64,000 nucleotides of DNA from Pirellulaceae bacterium. GTDB taxonomy: Bacteria; Planctomycetota; Planctomycetia; Pirellulales; Pirellulaceae. The stretch spans positions 1 through 64,000 of the forward strand of contig JAGFJK010000239.1 in the NCBI GenBank assembly GCA_024102795.1, written 5' to 3'. Numbering within the stretch: position 1 is the stretch's first letter; every line of letters begins with the position of its first letter. The translations under genes and the position numbers were made by a program. The notes under the pieces are model-generated. The model saw nothing but the letters and a program-made list of their open reading frames with translations. It had not been told where the DNA came from and made no database searches. This document shows, one piece after another, positions 1 through 8,207 of this stretch.

Positions 1-1073
1 GGCCCCAAGCGGGCAGCACGGGCCCGGCGCGGCCGATTCCCGTGGCAACCGGCCCGCTCCCGTCGGCGTCGGGCGGCGCACGGCTGCTGTCACTGCCCGT
101 GGGAAACGAACCGGCGGGTTCGCGCCCCACGCCGGCAAGCGACCGAGGCCGGCGTGGCCGAAAGAGCAACACCATCGCCGAGATGGCCAAGGTGTTCATC
201 GGCGGGCTCGCCGGCATCGGCCTGGGTTCGCTGCTGCTGTGGCTTGTGCTGGGACGGGGCGGGATGAACACGACATCTGGCAACCGCGGCACCTCACCCG
301 GCCAGGCACCTAACGCGCCGGAGTTGCCTCAACCCGCACAGGCCGGCCGGCCGGCGGAGCGGGAATCGGCGGGAGCCGATCCGTTCGAGCCGCTGGTGGG
401 AGAACCGGGGTCGGAATGGCACCAGGCGCCGGGCGCGACCAGACCGGACTGGCTGCTGCCCGCGGAGCCGGCGGTGTATGGAGTGCGCGAGGTGCCTCGG
501 TATACGCTGGACGAGTTGCAAGAGGCGGTCCGAGCGGCGGTTCAGGCGGGGCCGATCGCGTCGCAATTGGACGTCGATGGTGCCCGCACAGTCGACGAAC
601 AACGGCGTCTGGCCCGGCAACTGCACGAACCGTTGTGCCGCCTGGCGGATGTGGTCACGTTCGCCGACTTTGGACTGGCTCAGGTCCAGACCGATCTGGA
701 CAGCGTGGACGAACTGCTGCGGCAAATCGGCGATTCGCCGCGAAAGCAGCAGGCCCTGGGATTCGCCGCCTCGCAGCGCTGGCGCGACGCCACGCTCTCG
801 GACCGGGGTATCCTGCTGGCGGGAAAGGTCGAGCAGATCAGCGCGGAACGGCACTTGTACCGGACGGACCTGCGATTGTTGTCGGGGGACGAGACGCGGG
901 TGGCCGTTTACAGTTGGAAGGATCCGGCGCTGTTCTGTCGCGTGTCGGACACGGCCTTGGTGCTGGGCCACGTGGTGGAACAACCAGTGGAAAACCTGGC
1001 CGGGTACGAGGGCTCGGATCCGCGAGTTGTCTGGGGCGGTTACCTGGTGACGGTCCCCTCGTTCAAGCCGTAA
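1..1073 (+). CDS. Hypothetical single-pass membrane protein, 5' end outside window
   Basis: The frame is open to the first base of the window, with no stop upstream of the GTG at 42, so the N-terminus is probably missing. What is visible is a Pro/Ala/Gly-rich stretch, one transmembrane helix at about 190-255 (core GGLAGIGLGSLLLWLVLG), a disordered Pro-rich linker, and a roughly 200-residue soluble C-terminal region with regular helical character followed by a beta-rich end. I do not recognise the family. The order of short cytoplasmic N-terminus, one helix and a large outer domain is common among planctomycete envelope proteins. The 149 bases to the next gene hold no obvious promoter. Confidence 0.6.
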   Translation, partial: PQAGSTGPARPIPVATGPLPSASGGARLLSLPVGNEPAGSRPTPASDRGRRGRKSNTIAEMAKVFIGGLAGIGLGSLLLWLVLGRGGMNTTSGNRGTSPGQAPNAPELPQPAQAGRPAERESAGADPFEPLVGEPGSEWHQAPGATRPDWLLPAEPAVYGVREVPRYTLDELQEAVRAAVQAGPIASQLDVDGARTVDEQRRLARQLHEPLCRLADVVTFADFGLAQVQTDLDSVDELLRQIGDSPRKQQALGFAASQRWRDATLSDRGILLAGKVEQISAERHLYRTDLRLLSGDETRVAVYSWKDPALFCRVSDTALVLGHVVEQPVENLAGYEGSDPRVVWGGYLVTVPSFKP

Positions 1074-1222
1074 CCGCGCTGGGTGCTGCTTCCATTCGCG
1101 ACTTTCCCCAGCTCCGCTTCCCTTTGCCCGACTTCTTCGCCTTGCTTGCGACGCGCCGGCGGCCGTCCTACATTGAGGCCCTGCTTCCGCTTCACGATCG
1201 CGCCGCGCAAAGGAACCGACAG

Positions 1223-2893
1223 ATGAGTTCACGAGCCATTCCGCTGACCGGCTGGCGCCACCGAATGCTGCTGATGGGAGGGTGGATGGCGGTGGTCGCC
1301 GCGGGATGGGCCGAGTTGGGGCGGGCGGAGGAGGCAGCGGGCATTGAAGCGGATATCGTGCTGCGGCAGGGAACGCTGCACGACGGCACGGGAGGCCCGG
1401 CGGTTGTGGGAGACGTGGCGATACGCGACGGCCAGATCGTGGCAGTGGGCGAGTTCACCTTGGCGGCCGCGGGTCGCGAGCTCGATTGCCGCGGCCTGCT
1501 GGTGACTCCGGGCTTCATTGACTTGCACAACCACAGCGACCGTCAGATGGTGGACAGGAAAACGCGCGCCTGCGTCAACTATCTGCTGCAGGGCTGCACG
1601 ACGATCGTCACGGGCAACTGCGGATCGGGGCCGGTCGAGGTGGCGAAGTATTACGATCAAATCGCCGAGGGCGGCGCCGGCGTGAACGTCGCTCACCTGG
1701 TCCCGCAAGGTTCGCTCCGCGACCTGGTGCTGGGCAAGGAAAACCGTCCGGCCACGGACGACGAACTGCGGCGGATGCAGCAACTGGTGGAACAGGGCAT
1801 GCGGGACGGCGCCTGGGGATTGTCCAGCGGGTTGATTTACGTTCCCAGCTCGTACGCCGACACGCCCGAACTGGTGGCCCTGGCCAGCGTGGTGGCGCGC
1901 CACGGCGGGATCTACGCCAGTCATATTCGGGGCGAGGGGACGCAGTTGCTGGAGTCGGTGACCGAGGCGCTGGAGATCGGCAAGCAAGCCAGGTTGCCCG
2001 TGCACATCTCGCACTTCAAGAGTTCCGGCCAGGATGCCTGGGGACTGGTCCGCGTGGCGATCGAGCTGATCGAGCAGCGCCGGGAAGGCGGCCAGCGGGT
2101 AACCGCGGATCAATATCCGTATATTGCTTCGAGTACGTCGTTGACCGCGACGTTGCTGCCCACGTGGGCTCAGGCGGGCGGGGCGAAGGCGATGCTGGAG
2201 CGATTGGATGATGCCGAGCAAGGGCCGCGGATCCGGGAGGCGATCGCTCGCAAGCTGCGGATCTGCGACGATGGGCAGCGGCTGCGGATCACCAGCTACA
2301 GGCAGCGTCCGCAGTGGGCGGGCAAGAGCCTGCGGGAGCTGGCGGCGGCCGAGGGCGTGACGCCGCTGGAGCTGGCCGAGGGGATCATTCGGCAAGGCGG
2401 CGCGGGGATCGTCAATTTTGGGATGAGCGAGAACGACGTGCGGTTGGTCATGAGCCAGTCATGGGTGGCCACCTCATCGGACGGGAGGGCTTACGTTCCG
2501 GGACCGGACGTGCCGCACCCGCGAAGCTACGGCACCTTCGCCCGCAAGATCGGCCGCTACGCGCTGCAGGACGAAGTGATTCCGCTGGAGCTGGCGATCC
2601 GCAGCGCCACTGGGCTGCCGGCCGACATCCTGCAACTGCCCGACCGCGGATACCTGCGCGTGGGTTGCCAGGCCGATGTGGTGGTGTTCGATCCCGAACA
2701 GTATCTGGACCAGGCCACGTTCGAGTCGCCGCACCAGTACAGCCGGGGAGTCCGTCACGTGCTGGTGAACGGCCAGCCGGCGGTAGCCGACGGAGTGCCG
2801 ACGGGACTGCTGGCCGGCGTACCGCTGCGGCATCCGGCCGCCCAGGCCAGCGACGCTGCCCAGGCCAACGACACTGCCCAGGAAAACCCCTGA
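1223..2893 (+). CDS. N-acyl-D-amino-acid deacylase-like amidohydrolase, exported
   Basis: Probable D-aminoacylase family member of the amidohydrolase superfamily: hydrolysis of N-acyl-D-amino acids or related amides at a metal centre in a TIM barrel. The protein has 556 residues. Seen: a hydrophobic signal-like segment at about residues 14-32, the metal-ligand motif GFIDLHNHSD, the segments GNCGSG, SHIRGEG and HISHFKSSG, and the late family signature SSDGR...HPRSYGTFARKIGRY. The open frame runs much further upstream, but the ATG at 1223 has AAAGGA 8 bases before it and starts just ahead of the signal segment. The AI-2E-type gene begins 20 bases after the stop, so the two may be cotranscribed. 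The substrate is unknown; other cyclic-amide hydrolases of the superfamily are possible. Confidence 0.85.
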   Translation: MSSRAIPLTGWRHRMLLMGGWMAVVAAGWAELGRAEEAAGIEADIVLRQGTLHDGTGGPAVVGDVAIRDGQIVAVGEFTLAAAGRELDCRGLLVTPGFIDLHNHSDRQMVDRKTRACVNYLLQGCTTIVTGNCGSGPVEVAKYYDQIAEGGAGVNVAHLVPQGSLRDLVLGKENRPATDDELRRMQQLVEQGMRDGAWGLSSGLIYVPSSYADTPELVALASVVARHGGIYASHIRGEGTQLLESVTEALEIGKQARLPVHISHFKSSGQDAWGLVRVAIELIEQRREGGQRVTADQYPYIASSTSLTATLLPTWAQAGGAKAMLERLDDAEQGPRIREAIARKLRICDDGQRLRITSYRQRPQWAGKSLRELAAAEGVTPLELAEGIIRQGGAGIVNFGMSENDVRLVMSQSWVATSSDGRAYVPGPDVPHPRSYGTFARKIGRYALQDEVIPLELAIRSATGLPADILQLPDRGYLRVGCQADVVVFDPEQYLDQATFESPHQYSRGVRHVLVNGQPAVADGVPTGLLAGVPLRHPAAQASDAAQANDTAQENP

Positions 2894-2913
2894 CACTTTG
2901 CCGCCTGCCAACC

Positions 2914-4143
2914 ATGCGAACCGCGGTCAGCGAGTTGAAAGTGCATACGGTCTGCCAGATGATTCTGGCGGCCTTCGCGGTCGGCGCGTCGTTGTACTTT
3001 CTCCGTTCGGTCCTGTTGCCGTTCATTCTGGCCCTGTTTTTCGTGACCGGCGTGGCGCCGGTGCTGTATTGGATCGAGAAGCGGTTCCAGGCGCCTCGCA
3101 TGGTGGCGGTGGCCATCGCCTTTCTGCTGGGCATCCTGCTGTTCACGACGCTCTGGCTGTTGATCTGGCTGTCGGTTGCCTCGCTGCTGAACAACGCCGA
3201 TGCCTATCGCGCCCGGATCGCGACCCTGGTGGAGATGACCGAAGCCTGGCTGCCGATGGATGGGTTGGGAGTGGAGGCACCACCGCCGCAGCCGCCGGCC
3301 AACGGGAGCGAAGCAGGCCCCACGAGCGAAACGGGCCCCACGAGCGAAACAGGCACTGCGAGCGAAACGGGCCCCACGAGCGAGACGGGCACTCCGAGTG
3401 AGATGGGCACTGCGGGTGAAACGGGCGCTGCGAGTGAGACGGGTGTGCTGGCCGGGCCGGTCACGGCCGAAGGCAGCCCGCGGGAAGCAGCCAAACCGGG
3501 CTACGACTTTTCGGCGTTTTTCTCGCAGAACGTCGGCCTGGTGATGCGCCATCTTTCGGCGTCGTTGATGGACCTGTTGTCGAGCGCGCTGATGGTCTTG
3601 ATTTTCATGTTTTTTCTGCTGCTGGGTGACAGCACCACGTCGATCCGGCGGCAGGGTGTCTGGGCCGAGATCGAAACGGGGATCCGCAATTACATTGTGA
3701 CCAAGACGGTGATTTCGATTGCCACGGGAGTGGCCTTCGGCGCGGTGTTGTGGCTGTTCGGCATTCCGCTGGCACTGGTCTTCGGGCTGCTGGCGTTTCT
3801 GCTGAATTTCATTCCCAACATCGGTCCGATTATCGCCAGCGTCCTGCCGTTGCCGTTGATCCTGCTGCACCCGGACCTGTCGGTGTTCTCGATGATCCTG
3901 GTGATTGTCCTGACGTCGGGGATTCAGTTCGTGAGCGGCAATGTGCTGGAACCGAAAATCATGGGCGAGTCGTTCGACTTGCATCCGGTGGTGATTCTGC
4001 TGACACTGATGTTCTGGGGCATGTTGTGGGGGATCGTCGGCATGTTCCTGGCCACGCCGATCACGGCGGCGTTGAAGGTGTTTCTGGACCAGTTCGAGCC
4101 GACGCGGCCGATCGCCCGCTGGCTCGAAGGACGATTCGAGTAG
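2914..4143 (+). CDS. AI-2E family transporter (PerM/YdiK-type membrane protein)
   Basis: Integral inner-membrane protein of 409 residues in the AI-2E/PerM superfamily, whose members export or exchange small solutes or act as Na+/H+ antiporters; the substrate cannot be told from sequence. Seen: N-terminal hydrophobic pairs (LYFLRSVLLPFILALFFV and VAVAIAFLLGILLF), a long central loop, four or more C-terminal helices, and the family tail VLEPKIMGESFDLHPVVILL. The frame extends upstream, but the ATG at 2914 fits the family N-terminus and lies 20 bases after the preceding stop. Odd: the central loop carries eight tandem six-residue repeats of type (T/A)SETG(P/T), which I do not expect in this family. 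Confidence 0.88.
   Translation: MRTAVSELKVHTVCQMILAAFAVGASLYFLRSVLLPFILALFFVTGVAPVLYWIEKRFQAPRMVAVAIAFLLGILLFTTLWLLIWLSVASLLNNADAYRARIATLVEMTEAWLPMDGLGVEAPPPQPPANGSEAGPTSETGPTSETGTASETGPTSETGTPSEMGTAGETGAASETGVLAGPVTAEGSPREAAKPGYDFSAFFSQNVGLVMRHLSASLMDLLSSALMVLIFMFFLLLGDSTTSIRRQGVWAEIETGIRNYIVTKTVISIATGVAFGAVLWLFGIPLALVFGLLAFLLNFIPNIGPIIASVLPLPLILLHPDLSVFSMILVIVLTSGIQFVSGNVLEPKIMGESFDLHPVVILLTLMFWGMLWGIVGMFLATPITAALKVFLDQFEPTRPIARWLEGRFE
3304..3447 (+). repeat. Eight tandem 18-bp units coding (x)SETG(x)
   Basis: Eight in-frame 18-base units lie at 3304, 3322, 3340, 3358, 3376, 3394, 3412 and 3430 inside the AI-2E-type gene. The protein units read GSEAGP, TSETGP, TSETGT, ASETGP, TSETGT, PSEMGT, AGETGA and ASETGV. 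The middle copies are nearly identical in DNA, which points to recent expansion by slippage. Unit number may differ among strains without breaking the frame. Confidence 0.9.
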
Positions 4144-4230
4144 CCTGGTGCGTGAGCGAGAAACGAACGCGGTGTGGCCCGGCGCGTGAGCGAGGGACTT
4201 GAGGGACGTCATACGGGAGTGAATTGACTG

Positions 4231-6402
4231 ATGAGAAGCCTGCTGCTGGTTGGGGCGTTGGGTTTGGCGTTAAGTGGTTGGACGGTGGGTGAGGCGGGTG
4301 CCGACGAGGCGCCGTTGCGAGCCGGTGCGGCGATCGTGGACGTGACGCCGCCTCGTTTGCCGGTGCTGGTCAACGGCGGCATGCTGAGCCGTTCGGCCGA
4401 TATGGTCAAGACACGGGTCAACGCGCGGGCGATCGTCCTGGATGACGGCCGCGAGCGGCTGGCGATCGTGGTGGTGGACAGTTGCATGATGCCCCGTCCG
4501 TTGCTGGACGAGGCGAAGCAACTGGCGTCGCAGCGGACGGCCATTCGCCCGGACCGCATGCTGATTTCCGCCACGCACACGCACTCGGCGCCGGCCAGCA
4601 TGGGTTGCCTGGGAACCGACGCGGATCCGGCGTATGTGCCGTATCTGCGCGAGAAGCTGGCCGAGGCGATTGCCGCGGCCGAAGCCAATCTGCGGCCGGC
4701 CCGCGTGGGCTGGGCCGTGGGCAACGCCGCGGAATACACCGCTCTGCGCCGCTGGATCCGCCGGCCCGACCGGGTCGTCGAAGATCCGTTTGGCAATCTG
4801 ACGGTGCGGGCCAACATGCACGCGGGCCGCGTCTGGGACGACGTGACGGGCGAATCGGGCCCCGAGGATCCCGATCTGGCGATGTTGGCCATCCAGACGG
4901 CCGACGGCCAGCCGCTGGCGGTACTGGCGAATTTCTCGATGCACTACTTCGGCGACGGCGCCCTGAGCGCCGATTACTTCGGCCTGTTCTGCGATCGCTT
5001 TCAGGCTCGCGTGGCCCCCGACGCCCGTCTGGGCCAGGCGCCCTTTGTGGCGATCCTGTCGCACGGCTGCAGCGGAGACATCTGGCGCCGCGATTATACG
5101 CGGCCGGTTCCGCCGCCGGACCAGGACCACACCATCGATTCCTACACCGACGGCCTGCTGGGGATCGCCCTGGGGCTGTACGAGCAGGTGAAGTACGAGA
5201 CGGACGCGGACCTGGCAATGGCCGAGCAGCGGATGGAATTGCGTTATCGCGTGCCCGACAAGCAGCGATTGGAATGGGCACAGCGGATCGTCGCGGCGAT
5301 GGGCGATCGGTTGCCGAAGGATACCACGGAAGTGTACGCCCGCGAGCAATTGATCCTGCACGAGCGGCAGTCGACCGAGGTGGTGGTCCAGGCGCTGCGG
5401 ATCGGTTCGATGGCGATCGCCACCACTCCCAACGAGACGTACGCCCTGACCGGGCTGAAGATCAAGCTGCAGAGTCCCTTGCCGCGGACGATGGTGATAG
5501 AATTGGCCAACGGCGGCGACGGTTACATTCCGCCGCCGGAGCAGCACGTGCTGGGCGGCTACAACACCTGGGCCGCGCGCAGCGCCGGCCTGGAGACGCA
5601 AGCCGAGCCGCGGATTGCGGAAGCGGCCGTGCGGTTGCTGGAACACGTGTCAGGTCAGCCGCGGCGCGTGGTGCGGTCCAGCCTGGGGCCGGTGGCCGAG
5701 GCGGTGCGCGCGGCGCGGCCGGTGGCCTGGTGGCGGCTGGATGAAATGGCTGGCCCGCGAGCGGTGGATGCGTCGGGCAACCAGCGGGACGGCATCTACG
5801 AGTCGGGCGTGGTCTACTTTCTGGAAGGGCCGCGGTCGGGCGATTTCTGCCGGGACGGTGAAACAAACCGCGCCGCCCACTTCGCCGGCGGGCGCCTGCA
5901 GACCCGCGTGGCCGACCTGGGAGACGCCTATTCGGTCTCGCTCTGGTTCTGGAACGGCATGCCGCAGGAAGCCCGCCCGATCAGCGGCTGGATGTTCTCG
6001 CGCGATCGCGACCACGGCCTGGGACCCTGGGGAGACCACTTGGGACTGGGCGGCGGACAGGAGCACGCCGGCAAACTGGTGTTGCTGCACGGCGCTGACG
6101 AAGAAAACCTCAGCGTGGGCCGAACGGCCGTGGAGCGCTGGACGTGGAATCATCTGGTACTGGTCCGCGCGGACGGGCGCGCTCGAGTCTACCTGAACGG
6201 CGCGACGCAACCGGAACTGGACGTGGCTGCGGAAACCAGCTTTCCACCCGGCTTCGAACAGCTCTTCTTCGGCGGTCGCTCGGACAACCAATCGAACTGG
6301 GAAGGCCGCTTGGACGAGATCGCCGTATTCGGCCGGGCCCTGACCGCGGACGAGATTCGGGCGCTGGCTGCCGAACGGACAGGCGGCTCGCCGGGTCGCT
6401 AG
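4231..6402 (+). CDS. Neutral/alkaline ceramidase-like hydrolase with C-terminal LamG domain, secreted
   Basis: A 723-residue exported protein. Residues 1-25 form a signal peptide (MRSLLLVGALGLALSGW, then an A-x-A-type end). Residues about 28-480 resemble the N-terminal catalytic domain of neutral/alkaline non-lysosomal ceramidases: opening AGAAIVDVTPP, the metal-binding block ISATHTHSAP, and LSHGCSGDIW. Residues about 500-715 form a LamG/concanavalin-like jellyroll (VAWWRLDEMAGP, DASGNQRDGIYE, SLWFWN, RVYLNG, LDEIAVFGRALT). In planctomycetes such proteins are common and need not act on ceramide; hydrolysis of some amide or ester in exogenous polymer or lipid is as likely. The start is the first ATG before the signal peptide; the ribosome-binding site is weak (GGGAG). 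Confidence 0.85.
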   Translation: MRSLLLVGALGLALSGWTVGEAGADEAPLRAGAAIVDVTPPRLPVLVNGGMLSRSADMVKTRVNARAIVLDDGRERLAIVVVDSCMMPRPLLDEAKQLASQRTAIRPDRMLISATHTHSAPASMGCLGTDADPAYVPYLREKLAEAIAAAEANLRPARVGWAVGNAAEYTALRRWIRRPDRVVEDPFGNLTVRANMHAGRVWDDVTGESGPEDPDLAMLAIQTADGQPLAVLANFSMHYFGDGALSADYFGLFCDRFQARVAPDARLGQAPFVAILSHGCSGDIWRRDYTRPVPPPDQDHTIDSYTDGLLGIALGLYEQVKYETDADLAMAEQRMELRYRVPDKQRLEWAQRIVAAMGDRLPKDTTEVYAREQLILHERQSTEVVVQALRIGSMAIATTPNETYALTGLKIKLQSPLPRTMVIELANGGDGYIPPPEQHVLGGYNTWAARSAGLETQAEPRIAEAAVRLLEHVSGQPRRVVRSSLGPVAEAVRAARPVAWWRLDEMAGPRAVDASGNQRDGIYESGVVYFLEGPRSGDFCRDGETNRAAHFAGGRLQTRVADLGDAYSVSLWFWNGMPQEARPISGWMFSRDRDHGLGPWGDHLGLGGGQEHAGKLVLLHGADEENLSVGRTAVERWTWNHLVLVRADGRARVYLNGATQPELDVAAETSFPPGFEQLFFGGRSDNQSNWEGRLDEIAVFGRALTADEIRALAAERTGGSPGR

Positions 6403-6853
6403 TTGGAGAAGGCCGTTTCAGATCGAAATGAAGTTCGAAGGGTGAGCGCGGGACCGGGTTTGCAAATTGCAAATTGCAAATTGCAAATTGCGGATTGCGG
6501 ATTGCGGGATTGCAGGATTGCGGATTGCGGGATTGCAGGATTGCAGGATTTGGAGCGACTGGTTCTGCGAGTGAGCGAGACGAGCCAACTCAGAAGGCGA
6601 CATCCGCGATGCCCTGGCACCTCGCCAGGGCGGTACGGCCCGAGTTGGACCGTTTTACAATCCTCTGATCTCACAGTTCATTCGCAAGACCTGGAGTCCA
6701 GAAAAGGCCATGACGCGCGCCAGGAGTCTGCGTCGCGCCGTGGCACGGCTCACCGAACTTGCTGGGCGATAGCCTCTATCAAGTGCACGTTCGGAGCTGA
6801 TCCCACCCGTAAGTACAGGCACGGAACCGACCGGACAGGTCCTGCTTCACGCC
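6403..6853. other. Intergenic region with heptamer array
   Basis: 451 bases without a convincing gene. Open frames here are short and Arg/Gln-rich with no recognisable product. The region holds the TTGCAAA/TTGCGGA array listed separately, and the phrase GCGAGTGAGCGAGACGAG, which resembles the GCGTGAGCGAG phrases at 4150 and 4181. Confidence 0.6.
6459..6551. repeat. Heptamer/octamer short tandem repeat array
   Basis: About 12 direct copies of a 7-8 base unit: four TTGCAAA, then TTGCGGA twice, then a run of TTGCGGGA and TTGCAGGA variants. It lies 57 bases after the ceramidase-like gene. There are no unique spacers between units, so it is not a CRISPR array. It resembles the heptameric short tandemly repeated elements known from cyanobacteria in structure, not in sequence. 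Confidence 0.9.
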
Positions 6854-8206
6854 ATGCAAAGTTGCCCTGATCCCTCGCTCACCGATTCCTCGCTCACCGA
6901 TCGCTCGGTGGCCCGCGTGGTGCTGGCCAGCTTCATCGGCACGACGATCGAGTGGTACGACTTCTTTTTGTACGGCACGGCGGCGGCCCTGGTCTTCAAC
7001 CGCTTGTTTTTTCCCACCTACGATCCGGTGGCCGGCCAGATGGCGGCTTTCGCCACCTACGCCGTGGGCTTCTTCGCCCGACCCGTGGGCGGCGTGGTAT
7101 TCGGGCACTATGGCGACAAGCTCGGCCGCAAGTCGATGCTGGTCACCACGCTGATGTTGATGGGCCTGGCCACCTTTCTGATCGGTCTGTTGCCGACGTA
7201 CGATCAGATCGGCATGGCGGCGCCCGCCTTACTCGTGCTCCTGCGGTTCGTGCAGGGGTTCGGCGTGGGCGGCGAATGGGGCGGCGCCGTGCTGATGGCG
7301 GTGGAACACGGGCATCGGGGACGCCGCGGTTTGTACGCCAGCCTGGTGCAGGCCGGAGTGCCGGCGGGCCTGCTGCTGGCCACCGCCGTGTTCAACCTGT
7401 TTTCGCTGCTGCCGGAAGAAGCCTTTTTTCGTTGGGGCTGGCGGCTGCCGTTTCTGCTGGGCATCGGGCTGCTGGCGGTCGGTCTGTTCATTCGGCTGAA
7501 GGTGCTGGAAAGTCCGCTGTTCACTCGGCTTCAAGACCAGCGCAGCGCGGTTCGCGTGCCGATCTGGGAAGTGCTTCGCAGGTATCCCGGCAACGTGCTG
7601 CTGGCCATGGGAGCCCGATTCGCCGAAAACGGCTGCTTTTACATCTTCACCGTGTTCGTGCTGACCTACGCCACCAGTCATTTGGAAATGTCCAAAGCCA
7701 GCGTGCTGAACGGAGTGCTGGTGGCCTCCGCCGTGCAACTGTTCGTGATCCCGGCCTTTGGTCTCTGGAGCGATACCGTGGGGCGCCGGCCAGTCTACCT
7801 GGGCGGAGCGCTGGCGCTGGCCCTGTTCGCCTTTCCGTTTTTCTGGCTGGTCGACACGGGCAGTTCGCTGCTGGCGGGAGTGGCGATCCTGATCGGCCTG
7901 GTGATCCACTCGGCCATGTACGCTCCCCAGGCGGCATTCTTCTCGGAACTGTTCGGCACCGAAGTGCGGTATTCGGGAGCCTCGATCGGATATCAGTTGG
8001 CGTCGCCCCTGGCGGGCGGGCTGGCCCCGTTGATTGCCACGGCGCTGCTGCAAACCAGCGGCGGCCGGCCTTGGCCCGTGTCGGTTTACTTGCTGGTGTT
8101 GACGGCGATCACGCTGCTGGCCGTGTGGCTGGCGGCTGAAACGCACCGGCTGCATCTCGGCGATTCGGTGGCCGAGGCGGATCAGACGGAAGTCCGGAGG
8201 AAGTGA
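6854..8206 (+). CDS. MFS transporter, metabolite:H+ symporter (MHS) type
   Basis: A 450-residue, roughly 12-helix permease of the major facilitator superfamily. The first-helix signature GTTIEWYDFFLYG is characteristic of the MHS subgroup (shikimate, proline/betaine, alpha-ketoglutarate and citrate permeases). The loop 2-3 motif appears as GHYGDKLGRKSMLV and its second-half counterpart as GLWSDTVGRRPVYL. Substrate is probably an organic acid or betaine-like solute, but subgroup motifs do not settle it. The start at 6854 is the first ATG; upstream lies the repeat-rich intergenic region. The stop is one base before the TTG start of the following exoprotein, and GGAGG inside the end of this gene serves as that gene's ribosome-binding site, so the two are probably cotranscribed. 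Confidence 0.92.
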   Translation: MQSCPDPSLTDSSLTDRSVARVVLASFIGTTIEWYDFFLYGTAAALVFNRLFFPTYDPVAGQMAAFATYAVGFFARPVGGVVFGHYGDKLGRKSMLVTTLMLMGLATFLIGLLPTYDQIGMAAPALLVLLRFVQGFGVGGEWGGAVLMAVEHGHRGRRGLYASLVQAGVPAGLLLATAVFNLFSLLPEEAFFRWGWRLPFLLGIGLLAVGLFIRLKVLESPLFTRLQDQRSAVRVPIWEVLRRYPGNVLLAMGARFAENGCFYIFTVFVLTYATSHLEMSKASVLNGVLVASAVQLFVIPAFGLWSDTVGRRPVYLGGALALALFAFPFFWLVDTGSSLLAGVAILIGLVIHSAMYAPQAAFFSELFGTEVRYSGASIGYQLASPLAGGLAPLIATALLQTSGGRPWPVSVYLLVLTAITLLAVWLAAETHRLHLGDSVAEADQTEVRRK

Positions 8207-8207
8207 G

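Noticed and set aside
416..1222. Upstream extension of the deacylase frame
   Set aside because: It runs through another gene in a different frame and has no homology; the ATG at 1223 has a ribosome-binding site and signal peptide.
294..1232. Minus-strand frame of 312 codons opposite the first genes
   Set aside because: Arg/Gln/His-rich translation typical of the antisense of a high-GC gene; no family features.
2755..4212. Minus-strand frame of 485 codons opposite the AI-2E-type gene
   Set aside because: Composition rich in His, Arg and Gln; the plus-strand frame has clear membrane helices and family motifs.
6459..6551. Possible CRISPR array
   Set aside because: Units are 7-8 bases with no spacers; no cas genes.
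6403..6870. Plus-strand frame of 155 codons through the heptamer array
   Set aside because: The translation is mostly repeat-encoded and has no ribosome-binding site; treated as non-coding.
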